The notes under the pieces: generated by a model
What the model was told of the DNA's origin: nothing
Seen by the model: the letters and a program-made list of their open reading frames with translations, nothing else
The model's database searches: none
In this document: in pieces, positions 16,097 through 24,447 of the stretch
How the letters are laid out: the number at the start of each line of letters is the position of its first letter
Position numbering within the stretch: the stretch's first letter is position 1
Assembly (NCBI GenBank): GCA_027485235.1
Contig: JAIXRJ010000011.1
Coordinates: forward strand, 45,454 to 109,453
Length of the DNA: 64,000 nucleotides
Origin: Comamonadaceae bacterium
Lineage (GTDB): Bacteria > Pseudomonadota > Gammaproteobacteria > Burkholderiales > Burkholderiaceae_C
Direction: 5' to 3'
Translations under genes and position numbers: made by a program

Positions 16097-17349
16097 ACCA
16101 CAGGCTCACTGCTTTTGGCTGAACCTGCGTTGGCAAATGACACGCCATCGTCCTCACGCATCGCTTGCTGGCCGGTGTAGTCCTCCCAGCGCTTGATGAT
16201 CACATCCACGAACTTTGGATCAAGCTCAATGAGACGGGCATGACGCCCAGTCTTCTCACTTGCGATCAGGGTGGTGCCGGAGCCACCAAACAGGTCCAGC
16301 ACGATGTCCCGGCTCTTCGATGAATTCTTGATGGCCCGCTCGACCAGCTCGACTGGTTTCATGGTCGGGTGCAAGTCGTTGACCCGGGGCTTGTTGTAGT
16401 TCCAGATGTCCGACTGGTCCCGGTCCCCGCACCAGAAGTGGTCCGATCCCTGTTTCCAGCCATACAAGATGGGTTCGTACTGGCGCTGGTAATCCGCGCG
16501 TCCGAGTGTGAAGGTGTTCTTGGACCAGATGATGAACGTGGACCACTTACCGCCTGCCTTGATCCAGGCCTTTTGCAGGGTGTGCAGCTCAGATGAGCTC
16601 ATACACACGTAGCAAGCGCCCTTTGTGACCACAAGCAGGTTCAGACAGGCGTCATAGAGAAACTGGAAGAACCCCTCACCCAGATCGTCGTTCATGATGC
16701 GCCGGTCTTTGCCGCGCATCTTATCCTTGGCGCTTTTGCCATAGTCCACGTTGTAGGGTGGATCGGTGAAGGCCATGTCGGCCAGTTGGCCACCCATGAG
16801 GCGTTCCACATCCGACAGTACGGTCGAGTCACCACAAAGGAGGCGGTGGTTGCCGAGAATCCACAAGTCCCCAGGTCTGGATACCGGGTCTACTGGTGCT
16901 TCTGGGATTGCGTCATCTTCAGTCAAACCACCGCCTGATTCGTCTCCGTTCAGAAGCTCTTCGAGCTGCTTGTCGGTAAAGCCCATCAGGTCAAGATCAA
17001 AGTCGGCCGCTTTGAGTTCAGCCAACTCGAGTTTCAGGAGCTCATCGTCCCAGCCCGCGTTCTCTGCGAGACGGTTATCGGCCAGGATGTAGGCCTTCTT
17101 CTGCTCGGGTGTCAGGTGACCCAGTTCGATGACCGGCACCTCCTTGAGGCCCAGCTTGCGCGCCGCCATCAAGCGACCGTGTCCTGCGATCAGGCCCTTG
17201 GAACCGTCCGTGAGGATCGGGTTGGTCCAGCCGAACTCGGTGATCGAGGCCGCGATTTGCGCCACTTGTGTATCGCTGTGGGTGCGGGCATTGCGGGCAT
17301 AGGGGACGAGTGCGTCCACTGGGACCATGCGGATCTCAGGATGATTCAT
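16090..17349 (-). CDS. ParB-like N-terminal domain fused to DNA methyltransferase (class beta)
   Basis: 419 residues from ATG 17349. Residues 1-100 form a ParB/sulfiredoxin-like domain (VDALVPYARNARTHSDTQVA, then GHGRLMAARKLG at 56-67). Residues 160-400 form an adenine-N6 or cytosine-N4 methyltransferase with DPPY at 196-199 preceding FGGSGTT at 354-360, the order of class beta enzymes. Such fusions are frequent in prophages and are thought to protect phage DNA from host restriction. The start at 17457 would add 36 residues without family character. Target sequence cannot be deduced. Confidence 0.93.
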   Translation of the reverse strand: MNHPEIRMVPVDALVPYARNARTHSDTQVAQIAASITEFGWTNPILTDGSKGLIAGHGRLMAARKLGLKEVPVIELGHLTPEQKKAYILADNRLAENAGWDDELLKLELAELKAADFDLDLMGFTDKQLEELLNGDESGGGLTEDDAIPEAPVDPVSRPGDLWILGNHRLLCGDSTVLSDVERLMGGQLADMAFTDPPYNVDYGKSAKDKMRGKDRRIMNDDLGEGFFQFLYDACLNLLVVTKGACYVCMSSSELHTLQKAWIKAGGKWSTFIIWSKNTFTLGRADYQRQYEPILYGWKQGSDHFWCGDRDQSDIWNYNKPRVNDLHPTMKPVELVERAIKNSSKSRDIVLDLFGGSGTTLIASEKTGRHARLIELDPKFVDVIIKRWEDYTGQQAMREDDGVSFANAGSAKSSEPVVQ

Positions 17350-17650
17350 GGGAAATGACCGGGAACGCCCATGGCGGCTCAAGCGCCATGGGACGCTGGA
17401 GCCGATCAGGCAAGGTGAAGGTTTGATGGGCTGAGCCCCACACCTTGAAGAACTCAAGGTGAATCGAATCGGTCCGCATGAAGCAATTGCTGCTCACACA
17501 CTTATATCGACCGTAGCCGAAAATGTATCGGTAAATCGCCGAAATGTTGCAGCGTGTTTTGGCCCCAAAAACCGCGCATTCACGCTTGAACGTAAATAGC
17601 GCCGCGCATGACCGCCAAAACACGCTAATTTCCTCTCCAGATGACAGGCC
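17350..17650. other. intergenic stretch upstream of the methyltransferase gene
   Basis: About 300 bases with no well-supported gene. Its base composition is AT-richer than the flanks near 17500-17560 and may hold the promoter of the methyltransferase. A minus-strand frame (17336-17623) is open but has unusual amino acid use and no ribosome site. Confidence 0.5.
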
Positions 17651-18046
17651 TCACTTTTTCAGTGACTGAGCCTGCCGGTTGAGTAGGTCGGCCACCACCT
17701 GCATGTCCCGCTTCCAGCGTCTCCACGCCGTGGTACGGTCGCAGGCGAAGCGCTTGCTGATCTCCACCCAGTCAAATCGCTTGGCCCGCATCCACACCAG
17801 GTGCCGCTCGTCGAGTTCCAGCATCTGCACCCAGCGCATAACCTCAAGCATCCGCTCCACATCCTTGGGCGATGGCGGCGCCATGCGGTACACCCTGTGC
17901 GGATCCGGGTAAGCATCGCTTGGCAAGATCACGATGGGCCAGGTGCTGGCGTAACCCTGCACCGCCACGCATGGCAGGCGCCTGGCGGTTCTGGCCGCAT
18001 CGACAAAGCGCTCGGCCACCGCTTCGACTGTCCAGACTTCATCCAT
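17651..18046 (-). CDS. DUF6362 family phage protein
   Basis: 131 residues from ATG 18046, preceded by GGGGAGG. Text: MDEVWTVEAVAERFVDAART, VQGYASTWP, PPSPKDVERMLEVMRWVQML and RTTAWRRWKRDMQVVADLLN. The last part is a helix-turn-helix (ISKRFACDRTTAWRRWK). The family is recurrent in prophage early regions, with unknown function; a DNA-binding role is plausible. Its first 8 bases overlap the end of the upstream small gene. Confidence 0.85.
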   Translation of the reverse strand: MDEVWTVEAVAERFVDAARTARRLPCVAVQGYASTWPIVILPSDAYPDPHRVYRMAPPSPKDVERMLEVMRWVQMLELDERHLVWMRAKRFDWVEISKRFACDRTTAWRRWKRDMQVVADLLNRQAQSLKK

Positions 18047-18281
18047 GGCCACCTCCCCTGGGTTGAGAGTGACCATGGGCATGGCCATGAACTTGACCAT
18101 AGAGCCGCTCGCCGATGCTGCGAATGAGCTGGCGCTCCATGAAGTCCAGGCGCTCGTCATCATGGGAGATGACCAGGATGTGTTGCTCGCGCCATCCCTG
18201 GCGCTTGGTGGCCTCGACATCCATGGGCGTAGCCTGCATGCGCCCAAGGGGCGATGGATAACGTGCTGGAGGGATCTTCAT
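18039..18281 (-). CDS. small conserved phage protein
   Basis: 80 residues: MKIPPARYPSPLGRMQATPM then DVEATKRQGWREQHILVISH. It ends in a His/Gly-rich tail (VHGHAHGHSQPRGGGHG). A strong ribosome site (GGAGGG) precedes the ATG, and the stop overlaps the DUF6362 gene by 8 bases. I recall this partner gene next to DUF6362 in other prophages; no function is known. Confidence 0.75.
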   Translation of the reverse strand: MKIPPARYPSPLGRMQATPMDVEATKRQGWREQHILVISHDDERLDFMERQLIRSIGERLYGQVHGHAHGHSQPRGGGHG

Positions 18282-18490
18282 ACCTGCCCTCCAAACGAAA
18301 TATTCCAGTGCGCCGCTGGGAAGTCAAAAACGGACTTGTCCGGTTTTGACAATGAGACTGACGCTTTGGGCGCAATCAAACATCCATGACTCTTATCTGT
18401 ATACGCGTACACGCGTAGAGAACAAATGTTCAATAGAGTCAGTTGCGTCAGAGAACTGGCAACCAGTCCTGTTTTTGAATTTTTTTTCAT
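18278..18490 (-). CDS. possible small ORF upstream of the MKIPP gene
   Basis: 70 codons starting MKKNSKTGLVASSLTQLTLL; its TGA overlaps the next ATG (ATGA), the arrangement of coupled genes, and the region between primase and that gene would otherwise be 220 bp of noncoding DNA. Against it: no clear ribosome site, AT-rich codons and no recognised relatives. The plus-strand interval 18402-18417 within it contains a near-palindrome, TACGCGTACACGCGTA. Confidence 0.25.
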   Translation of the reverse strand: MKKNSKTGLVASSLTQLTLLNICSLRVYAYTDKSHGCLIAPKASVSLSKPDKSVFDFPAAHWNISFGGQV

Positions 18491-18502
18491 TAGATTTGTC
18501 TC

Positions 18503-20821
18503 TCAATCGTCGTTGTAGGGGTAGGAGCGAGAAGGAAGCGACGTGGGCTGTTTGAGGTCAAGGCCCTTGTAGCCACGCACGCCCATGGAGTTGCGCCACT
18601 TCTCCAGGCGCCTGGCGAGCAAGGCATCCGAGAACCTGCGCTGGGTGCCCACGTACTCGCCACTGAGCTCGGCCCACTGCTTCCAGTCGTTGAAAAGCGT
18701 GGCCGTAAGCGCCTTGTATTCAGGCCCCTGGTTGCAGCGCTCGGCGATCCACCGACCCATGGCGTCTTCCGCCTCGAAGTACTCTTCGGTGGCCTCGGCC
18801 ACGCTCTGGGGCTGCTTGAGGCCAAGCTTCTTCCATTGCAGGCAGCCCTCGAGTGCCCAGGCCAAGATGCCATCGCACTCGGCCAGCAGCTTCTCGGTCA
18901 GGAGCGGTTCGCGCTTTTCTGGAGGGACCGTGATCGTGAAGGGGATCAGGTGCATGCGGCGGCGCATGGCCTCATCGATGTTGCGGATCGCAGGCTTGTG
19001 GTTCCCGGCAATCAGGAGCTTGAACTGAGGCACGTAGGTGAAAAAATCCTGGTGCATCAGCCGAGCCGTGATGTGGTCACCCCCTGTGATCGCCTTGATC
19101 TTGGACTCGTTCCAGCGCCTGCCCTGCTCGGTTTCAGTGGCCGAGACAAAGCGGGCACCACGCAGCCCGGCCAGGTCGGTCGGGTGACGGTCGGTGCGTG
19201 ACTCCATGAAAGTGTCCATGGGGGCGTTGGCCGCGTAGTCACCCAGCACCGTGGAGATCACGTTCACGAACACCGACTTGCCATTCGCTCCCGTGCCATA
19301 CAGGAAAAAGAGTGCGTGGGTGCTCAAGTCCCCGGTCAGGCAATAGCCGACCACACGTTGCAGATACTCCTGCAGCTCCTCATCACCACCGGTCACATTC
19401 ACCAGGAAATTGCGCCAGACCGGGCAATCGCCTTGAGGCGTGGCCGTGGTCACCTTGGTCATGCGGCGGTCACGGTCATGCGGACCACGGGCACCCGTGC
19501 GCAGGTCCACGATGCCACCGGGTGTGTTGAGCAGCCAGACATTGGCGTCCCACTCTTCAACGGTGGCACTTTGCCTGGGGTCAGACCGCACGATCCGCTC
19601 CAGGGCGGAGATGGTGGCAGCGCTGGCCATACGGGCTTTCATGCGTGGCGTCTCGGCAAACATCGCAGCGCTGCGGCACACCGTTCGGCTCAGGTGCATG
19701 ATGTACAGCTGCTTGTCCACGTTCCAGCGCACGCCATTCCAGACGAGCCATTTGGACCAGGACGCGCAGTAGCGCCAGTCTTCGGCGTATTGGTGTGAGA
19801 ACGCCAATGCCAGCCCGTCTTCAGTGGAATAGTCGATGCCCTCGATCGGAACAGCAATGTCCTGTGCCCCGAATTCACGGATCACAGGCATCCGCTCCCC
19901 AACGGCCAAAAACCCGGCAATGTCAAAACCATCTGTCAAGGCATCGGCCACATCCCAGCCATCGGGCTTTTCTGCAGGAGGCTGCAAGATGGCACATGAC
20001 TTGGCGCCGGCTCGCATGATGGCTTGAGAGGCATGATCGGCGTATAGCCAGCCTGGCTTGTCACGGTCCGGCCAGATCAAGACATGCTTGCCCGAGAGCG
20101 GCGACCAGTCGGTTTTTTCGACGGGTGCATTGGCACCATGCATGGCCGTGGTGGCGCAGACACCGAACTCAAGCAGGGCTTGAGCGCACTTTTCTCCTTC
20201 GACCAGCACCACCTGATCGGCCTTGAGCATGCCCGGCTGGTTGTACAGTGGACGTGGTTCGGGCGGTGTCATCTTGCGGCGGCGCACATCCCAAGGCCTG
20301 AACTCCTTGCGACCTGGTTCTGGGTCATAGCGGTACACCACAGCGATGAGCTTGCCGGTGGCATCCTGGTAATCCCACTTGGCCGTGGGCGGACCGAGTT
20401 CATCGACCACCGGAGCCTTGGCATGGCTTGCGGCCACCGCCGTGGAAGGCATAGCCGAGACACGGCCGAGCCAGTCCCGGGCTTTTTCAAGTACCTGCGG
20501 GAACTGGGTCTGCACATTGAGGCTGTAGTAGCGGGCAATCAGGTCGAAGATGTCACCCCCCTCGTTCGTGGCACGGTCGGTCCACAGGCCCGCCTTGGGA
20601 CCAGAGAGCAGCAGCTCCAGGCTGTCACCGGGACCGCCCATGACATCGCCCACCAGGTATTTGTTTTGGCGGCGTTTGCCTGAGGGCCAAATGTCTGAAA
20701 CCAGAAGAGCCAGTTGGTCATTTAAGGCTACGCGGATATCGGCTTTCTCACGATTGGTGTCGACCGCACCGCCTGCCGCCTTGCGTGCGCTTGAAGCGGG
20801 TGCATCGTTGAAATCAAGCAT
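18503..20821 (-). CDS. P4-type primase-helicase
   Basis: 772 residues from ATG 20821 (ribosome site GGAGGTG). Order: N-terminal zinc-ribbon-like/primase part with NKYLVGDVMGGPGDSLELLL, toprim-like VVLVEGEKCAQALLE at about 204 and WPDRDKPGW at about 251, then a D5-N region and a superfamily 3 helicase with Walker A GTGANGKS at 509-516. It would prime and unwind phage DNA during replication. Length is normal. The start at 20902 adds 27 residues that overlap the upstream gene and is less likely. Confidence 0.93.
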   Translation of the reverse strand: MLDFNDAPASSARKAAGGAVDTNREKADIRVALNDQLALLVSDIWPSGKRRQNKYLVGDVMGGPGDSLELLLSGPKAGLWTDRATNEGGDIFDLIARYYSLNVQTQFPQVLEKARDWLGRVSAMPSTAVAASHAKAPVVDELGPPTAKWDYQDATGKLIAVVYRYDPEPGRKEFRPWDVRRRKMTPPEPRPLYNQPGMLKADQVVLVEGEKCAQALLEFGVCATTAMHGANAPVEKTDWSPLSGKHVLIWPDRDKPGWLYADHASQAIMRAGAKSCAILQPPAEKPDGWDVADALTDGFDIAGFLAVGERMPVIREFGAQDIAVPIEGIDYSTEDGLALAFSHQYAEDWRYCASWSKWLVWNGVRWNVDKQLYIMHLSRTVCRSAAMFAETPRMKARMASAATISALERIVRSDPRQSATVEEWDANVWLLNTPGGIVDLRTGARGPHDRDRRMTKVTTATPQGDCPVWRNFLVNVTGGDEELQEYLQRVVGYCLTGDLSTHALFFLYGTGANGKSVFVNVISTVLGDYAANAPMDTFMESRTDRHPTDLAGLRGARFVSATETEQGRRWNESKIKAITGGDHITARLMHQDFFTYVPQFKLLIAGNHKPAIRNIDEAMRRRMHLIPFTITVPPEKREPLLTEKLLAECDGILAWALEGCLQWKKLGLKQPQSVAEATEEYFEAEDAMGRWIAERCNQGPEYKALTATLFNDWKQWAELSGEYVGTQRRFSDALLARRLEKWRNSMGVRGYKGLDLKQPTSLPSRSYPYNDD

Positions 20822-21104
20822 TCGCACCTCCGTCTTGAAGCGCCGAATCTTGTTGTTCCTGCAACTTGTTGGCATAGGCGACCTGCCACTGGTGCAGCTC
20901 ACCCAGCCGGAATCGAACCAATCGATTGACGCAGTAGAACGGCAGCCCCAGGGCTTTGCGCTTTGCGGTCTTGGTGAAGTAGTACAGCGGCAAATTCAGC
21001 GCCTTTGATGCATCTTGGGCTGTGAGCAGTGGCTCATCGCTGAAGTCGTTATCGCCTGCAGCTTGCAGGCTCAATGGCGAAGCCAATGATTCAGATTTGT
21101 TCAT
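20814..21104 (-). CDS. small phage DNA-binding protein
   Basis: 96 residues from ATG 21104. The central text LLTAQDASKALNLPLYYFTK, AKRKALGLPFYCVNRLVRFR and LGELHQWQ is a MerR/excisionase-type HTH (strand RLVRF followed by ELHQW). Its stop overlaps the primase start by 8 bases. It probably acts with the primase or controls early transcription. Confidence 0.7.
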   Translation of the reverse strand: MNKSESLASPLSLQAAGDNDFSDEPLLTAQDASKALNLPLYYFTKTAKRKALGLPFYCVNRLVRFRLGELHQWQVAYANKLQEQQDSALQDGGANA

Positions 21105-21200
21105 GAAAAGTTCATCCCTGCAGGTGATCTGCGTCACCCGCATTGGTTGGTAGAAGTTGGAAACCGCAGGACGCTGAGTCCTGCGGTGGAGTCAGGACAA

Positions 21201-21629
21201 TCAACTCAAGGGTGATTGGTCCAGTTGCATGCGAACAGGTGGGTACTTGCTGCGCTCGTGTTCCTGAACCATGGCCTCGACATAGGTCGTAACCACAGCA
21301 TTGATCAGCCGCAGGGCCTCTTGCTGGGTGTAGCTCGACAACGGTCGGTCCATACCGATCTCACCGGCGGCTTCGCCCAGGGGCTTGAGGCATTGCTCCA
21401 TGGCGGCCAGTTCTGCATCCGTCGGATCAATCACACCGTCCCCCGTTGGCAAAGTGCCCTCGCGCTCGAGCGCACGAATCCCAACGGCATACAGCCGGTG
21501 AAAACAGTCTTGGCAACGCCGTGAGCAGAAGATCCAGTCGATGGGGTACCGCTTGGGGTGCCCCACCTTGAAGCGAAGATCCACGTGGCCGAAGCCCTTG
21601 GCTTGACGGGAACACACCCAGCACTTCAT
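21201..21629 (-). CDS. DUF6511 zinc-finger phage protein
   Basis: 142 residues. MKCWVCSRQAKGFGHVDLRF and WIFCSRRCQDCFHRLY place two cysteine pairs for one zinc site (CWVC and CSRRC), the mark of DUF6511. The remainder is helical and acidic. Function unknown; the gene lies in the early operon between the SSB-like and HTH genes, which suggests a role in DNA metabolism. Confidence 0.82.
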   Translation of the reverse strand: MKCWVCSRQAKGFGHVDLRFKVGHPKRYPIDWIFCSRRCQDCFHRLYAVGIRALEREGTLPTGDGVIDPTDAELAAMEQCLKPLGEAAGEIGMDRPLSSYTQQEALRLINAVVTTYVEAMVQEHERSKYPPVRMQLDQSPLS

Positions 21630-21641
21630 GACGAGTCTTCA

Positions 21642-22376
21642 TTACTGCGCCCATGCTGGCCGACCCTGCGCGTTGCCAGGACGGGGGGTGTAGCTGGCAC
21701 TGGGCTGGGTGGCTTGGACTGCAGATGGTGGAACGGTCACCGCCGGAGCACCGCCGGAGCCGTGGCCGCCACCAGAGCCCCCACCCATGCCCCCATCAGG
21801 TTGCAGCTTGGCTTGCATCAGGTCTGCGTATTCCTTGTGATCGGGCTCGATCACCAGTCGGATGATGTTGCGGTACTCGCCCTGACCATCCTTCTCAATG
21901 CCAATTCGGGCTGCGAATTCGGCACCATCGAGGTCACCGAAGCTGCGGATCTGACGAGCGCGTCCCGCCTCGGGGCTGACGTCATCGGGGTGGATGTTGC
22001 GCGAGCTGTTGAGCACGGCCTTGATGAAGCTGCGCCCCATCTGCGCCCAGGTCGGGCCCTTGTTGGAGTGCAGGCCGACATTGCTCCAGATCTTGCGTTT
22101 GGCAAATGGGCCAGTCAGCAACACAAACTCGCAGGACAGGAACACTGCACCGGTTTCATCCGATGCCGTGGCATAGCCGCCCGTCCAGCCCTTGCTGGCG
22201 TCGTCATAGCCGCCGGGCTTGATGGCCATGCGCACCAGGGCTTGGGTGCCTTTGGGGATGAGGTTGAACTCGCCTTGCTGGGCATCGGCGTCATTGAAGT
22301 CACACCAGGCGCCTGCAGCGCTGTGGTTGGAGGGTTGGCCATAGCTTGCGGCCTGGTTGTAGCTGTCGTGGTTCAT
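21642..22376 (-). CDS. probable single-stranded-DNA-binding-like phage protein (DUF669-like)
   Basis: 244 residues. Residues 35-155 (EFNLIPKGTQALVRMAIKPG, FLSCEFVLLTGPFAKRKIWS, GRSFIKAVLNSSRNI, FAARIGIEKDGQGEYRNIIR) follow the plan of DUF669-like proteins, which bind ssDNA with an OB-like fold. The C-terminal 60 residues are a Gly/Pro/Ser-rich linker (GGMGGGSGGGHGSGG), as in SSB proteins, but the acidic tip of bacterial SSB is missing (ends RPAWAQ). Assignment rests on pattern, not on a search. Confidence 0.6.
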   Translation of the reverse strand: MNHDSYNQAASYGQPSNHSAAGAWCDFNDADAQQGEFNLIPKGTQALVRMAIKPGGYDDASKGWTGGYATASDETGAVFLSCEFVLLTGPFAKRKIWSNVGLHSNKGPTWAQMGRSFIKAVLNSSRNIHPDDVSPEAGRARQIRSFGDLDGAEFAARIGIEKDGQGEYRNIIRLVIEPDHKEYADLMQAKLQPDGGMGGGSGGGHGSGGAPAVTVPPSAVQATQPSASYTPRPGNAQGRPAWAQ

Positions 22377-22421
22377 TGGGAATTTCCTTGTTTTGATTGA
22401 TTGGGATTGGGTTTGACCGGC

Positions 22422-22907
22422 TCAGAGTTGGACATCACCGACCCAGCGGATCTGGAAGGTGGGTTCTGTGATCAGCTCTTTGCGGGCTGGTTGGAAGGCT
22501 GCGCGCAGCAGCGGATGCCAGCGGGCGTAGTCCTGCTCGGTCACTGAAAACTGGACTTGCATAAAGTCCTGCACCCGGTCACCGGCGACGACCATCCGTT
22601 CGGCGATCTGGGACAGGTGCTGCTGGTCCCAGACGATTTCTTTGGGCTGCGAGACATCGATCTGCAGGTCGCCGTCGTCAATGCGGAACTTGGCTGCCTC
22701 CTCCTGGCCCAGGCATTCGGCGTGGCGGATCTGGTCGGCGTAGCGGATTTCCATGGCCCGGTTGATGCGGCCACGCATCTGCAGCGTCCAGTCATGGAGC
22801 TGCTGCACTGCGTTGCTGAAATGGGCTAACTGGTCTTTGGGCAGACGGCTGATCTGGCTCTCGGAAAGATCAGGCAGCGCAGCTTGCTGCAATTGCAGGT
22901 GGTTCAT
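22422..22907 (-). CDS. hypothetical early phage protein
   Basis: 161 residues, largely helical (LPDLSESQISRLPKDQLAHF, VQQLHDWTLQMRGRINRAME) with a C-terminal beta part ending RWVGDVQL. I do not recognise it. Its start overlaps the stop of the AlpA-like gene by 4 bases (ATGA), so it is the second gene of the early operon, and it precedes the SSB-like gene. Confidence 0.65.
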   Translation of the reverse strand: MNHLQLQQAALPDLSESQISRLPKDQLAHFSNAVQQLHDWTLQMRGRINRAMEIRYADQIRHAECLGQEEAAKFRIDDGDLQIDVSQPKEIVWDQQHLSQIAERMVVAGDRVQDFMQVQFSVTEQDYARWHPLLRAAFQPARKELITEPTFQIRWVGDVQL

Positions 22908-23188
22908 GCCGCACCTGCCTTTCCAGGGATGCGCTTGGAGGTCGAGACATGCTGGACGCAGTTCTCGAAAGCGATCACGGCGTTGAGTGGATAGCTCACC
23001 CGTTTGCCCAGCTTGAGATAGGTCGGCCCATTGCCAGTCATACGCCAGCGCTGCAGGGTTTTAGGGCTCATGGCCCAGCGCGAGGCCAAATCGGCCTCGG
23101 TCAGCACCAGCTGCTTGGGCATGGTGGATTCAGGGGAAGTGGCGCTCAGGAAAACTGGCGCCTCGAGTGCTGGTGTTGCGTGCAGCAT
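22904..23188 (-). CDS. AlpA/excisionase-like HTH regulator
   Basis: 94 residues. TEADLASRWAMSPKTLQRWR followed by GPTYLKLGKRVSYPLNAV is the MerR-type helix-turn-helix-wing of AlpA and excisionase proteins. AAAGGAG six bases before the ATG at 23188 supports that start over the internal one at 23122. As first gene of the minus-strand early operon it probably regulates early transcription or excision; no integrase is seen nearby. Confidence 0.8.
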   Translation of the reverse strand: MLHATPALEAPVFLSATSPESTMPKQLVLTEADLASRWAMSPKTLQRWRMTGNGPTYLKLGKRVSYPLNAVIAFENCVQHVSTSKRIPGKAGAA

Positions 23189-23346
23189 TGCTAACTCCTT
23201 TCGAAGAGTTGGGGGACAACGCTGCTATTTCAGGAAATCAATGAAGAACTGATAAGGAACTCAATAAAGAACTTTGGCGATATCTCCAGTTCTTTAATCA
23301 CCGGCTGACCCGCTCAACTCCTCTTCAATTCCCCCTAGCTTGCCTT

Positions 23347-23378
23347 TTTGTCAGAAAGTGAAGTAAACTTCTGACAAA
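23347..23378 (+). promoter_or_regulatory. inverted repeat in the promoter of the AbiEi-like gene (operator)
   Basis: TTTGTCAGAA (23347-23356) and TTCTGACAAA (23369-23378) are perfect 10-bp inverted arms separated by 12 bases, ending 12 bases before the ATG. AbiEi proteins repress their own operon by binding such repeats, so this is a likely autoregulatory operator. Confidence 0.7.
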
Positions 23379-23390
23379 CAGAGCCTAGCC

Positions 23391-23984
23391 ATGAGCCAAC
23401 TCGCCCTATCCATCCTCTCGCAAGCGCAATCCCTCCCCGAGGGAGGACTGCTTTCGCCCAAGGAATTCCTGCACCTAGGCTCTCGGGCGGCAATTGATCA
23501 GACCCTCTCTCGCCTGGCACGTGAAGGGAAGCTCCTCAGGGTTGGTCGAGGCGCCTACTCTCTGCCCGTTCAGGGCCGCTTTGGCGTGCGCCCTCCCTCG
23601 ACCGAAGCCGTTGTCGAAGCGATCGAGTCCACCAGCGGTGAGACTGTGGTGGCCAGCGGCGCTGCAGAGGCCAATGCACTGGGGTTGACCACACAGGTAC
23701 CCACACGCGAGGTCTTCCTGACTTCTGGTCCTTCTAGGCGACTGAAACTGGGAAATCGGGAGGTCGAGCTCAAACATGGCAATCGGTGGCAAATGTTGCT
23801 AGGCAAGCGTCCGGCCGGAAAAGCCATTCGCGCGCTCATTTGGCTCGGGCCCGAGCAGGCGCCCATGGTCTTGGAAGTGCTCAGAAGCAAACTGCCCAGC
23901 CAAGAGTGGGAGGCCATGCGCCAGGCTCGAGCAGGGTTGCCAAGTTGGATGGCCAAGGCGGTAAGCGAGGTGGCCATTGGCTGA
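23391..23984 (+). CDS. AbiEi-like antitoxin (type IV toxin-antitoxin, DUF6088)
   Basis: 195 residues. An N-terminal winged helix (FLHLGSRAAIDQTLSRLARE, GKLLRVGRGAYSLP) is followed by the AbiEi C-terminal domain (VVASGAAEANALGLTTQVPT, VFLTSGPSRRLKLGNREVEL). It would repress its own promoter and counter an AbiEii nucleotidyltransferase toxin. The 8-base overlap with the following gene matches the normal abiE operon, but that partner is broken here. The gene itself appears intact. Confidence 0.88.
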   Translation: MSQLALSILSQAQSLPEGGLLSPKEFLHLGSRAAIDQTLSRLAREGKLLRVGRGAYSLPVQGRFGVRPPSTEAVVEAIESTSGETVVASGAAEANALGLTTQVPTREVFLTSGPSRRLKLGNREVELKHGNRWQMLLGKRPAGKAIRALIWLGPEQAPMVLEVLRSKLPSQEWEAMRQARAGLPSWMAKAVSEVAIG

Positions 23985-24447
23985 TTCATGGTTCACTCTC
24001 AGCCGCGAAGACCAGGCTGAAGCACTCGAAGTGGCTGCCGCACAGACTGGCCGCCCTGCGCACCTTCTGGAAAAAGACATCTGGGTGGTGTGGACACTTT
24101 CTGCCATCTACGAATCAGCCCTTGCGGAGAAACTGACCTTCAAAGGTGGCACATCGCTGTCCAAGGTCTACAAGATCATTGACCGCTTTTCAGAGGACAT
24201 TGACCTGACGTACGACATCTTCCGCCACCAGTGGTCCACTACTGACGGTCGCGTAATTCCAGTCCCAGGTGATCTCGGACTTGGCAACGTAGCCAGATCC
24301 TTTGATAGTGCAACCGTCCTGTATGCGGACCTAGACAGTTCCACTACTCTCGTTGACAGCTACATATGGCAATTCTCAGCTGAGGTCTACAAGGCATACA
24401 CGCCAAACACTATACCTAGTGTCCGGACTGAGATACTTCCACCATAG
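23977..24447 (+). pseudogene. broken AbiEii toxin fused in frame to a class III nucleotide cyclase fragment
   Basis: 156 codons. Residues 1-81 are the start of an AbiEii/DUF1814 nucleotidyltransferase: LEKDIWVVWTLSAIY, FKGGTSLSK at 56-64 and FSEDIDLTYDI with the catalytic GG...DxD pattern. At about residue 82 the family ends abruptly; residues 87-141 (STTDGRVIPVPGDLGLGN, ATVLYADLDSSTTLVDS, FSAEVYKAY) instead match the start of a class III adenylate/guanylate-cyclase domain of the kind found in Pycsar PycC proteins. The last 15 codons look random. Best explained by a deletion that fused two neighbouring defence systems; both are expected to be inactive. Confidence 0.75.

Noticed and set aside
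17336..17623. Minus-strand frame of 95 codons before the methyltransferase
   Set aside because: No ribosome site, unusual residue use, overlaps the methyltransferase start; a Com-like zinc-finger regulator was considered but the cysteine spacing does not fit.
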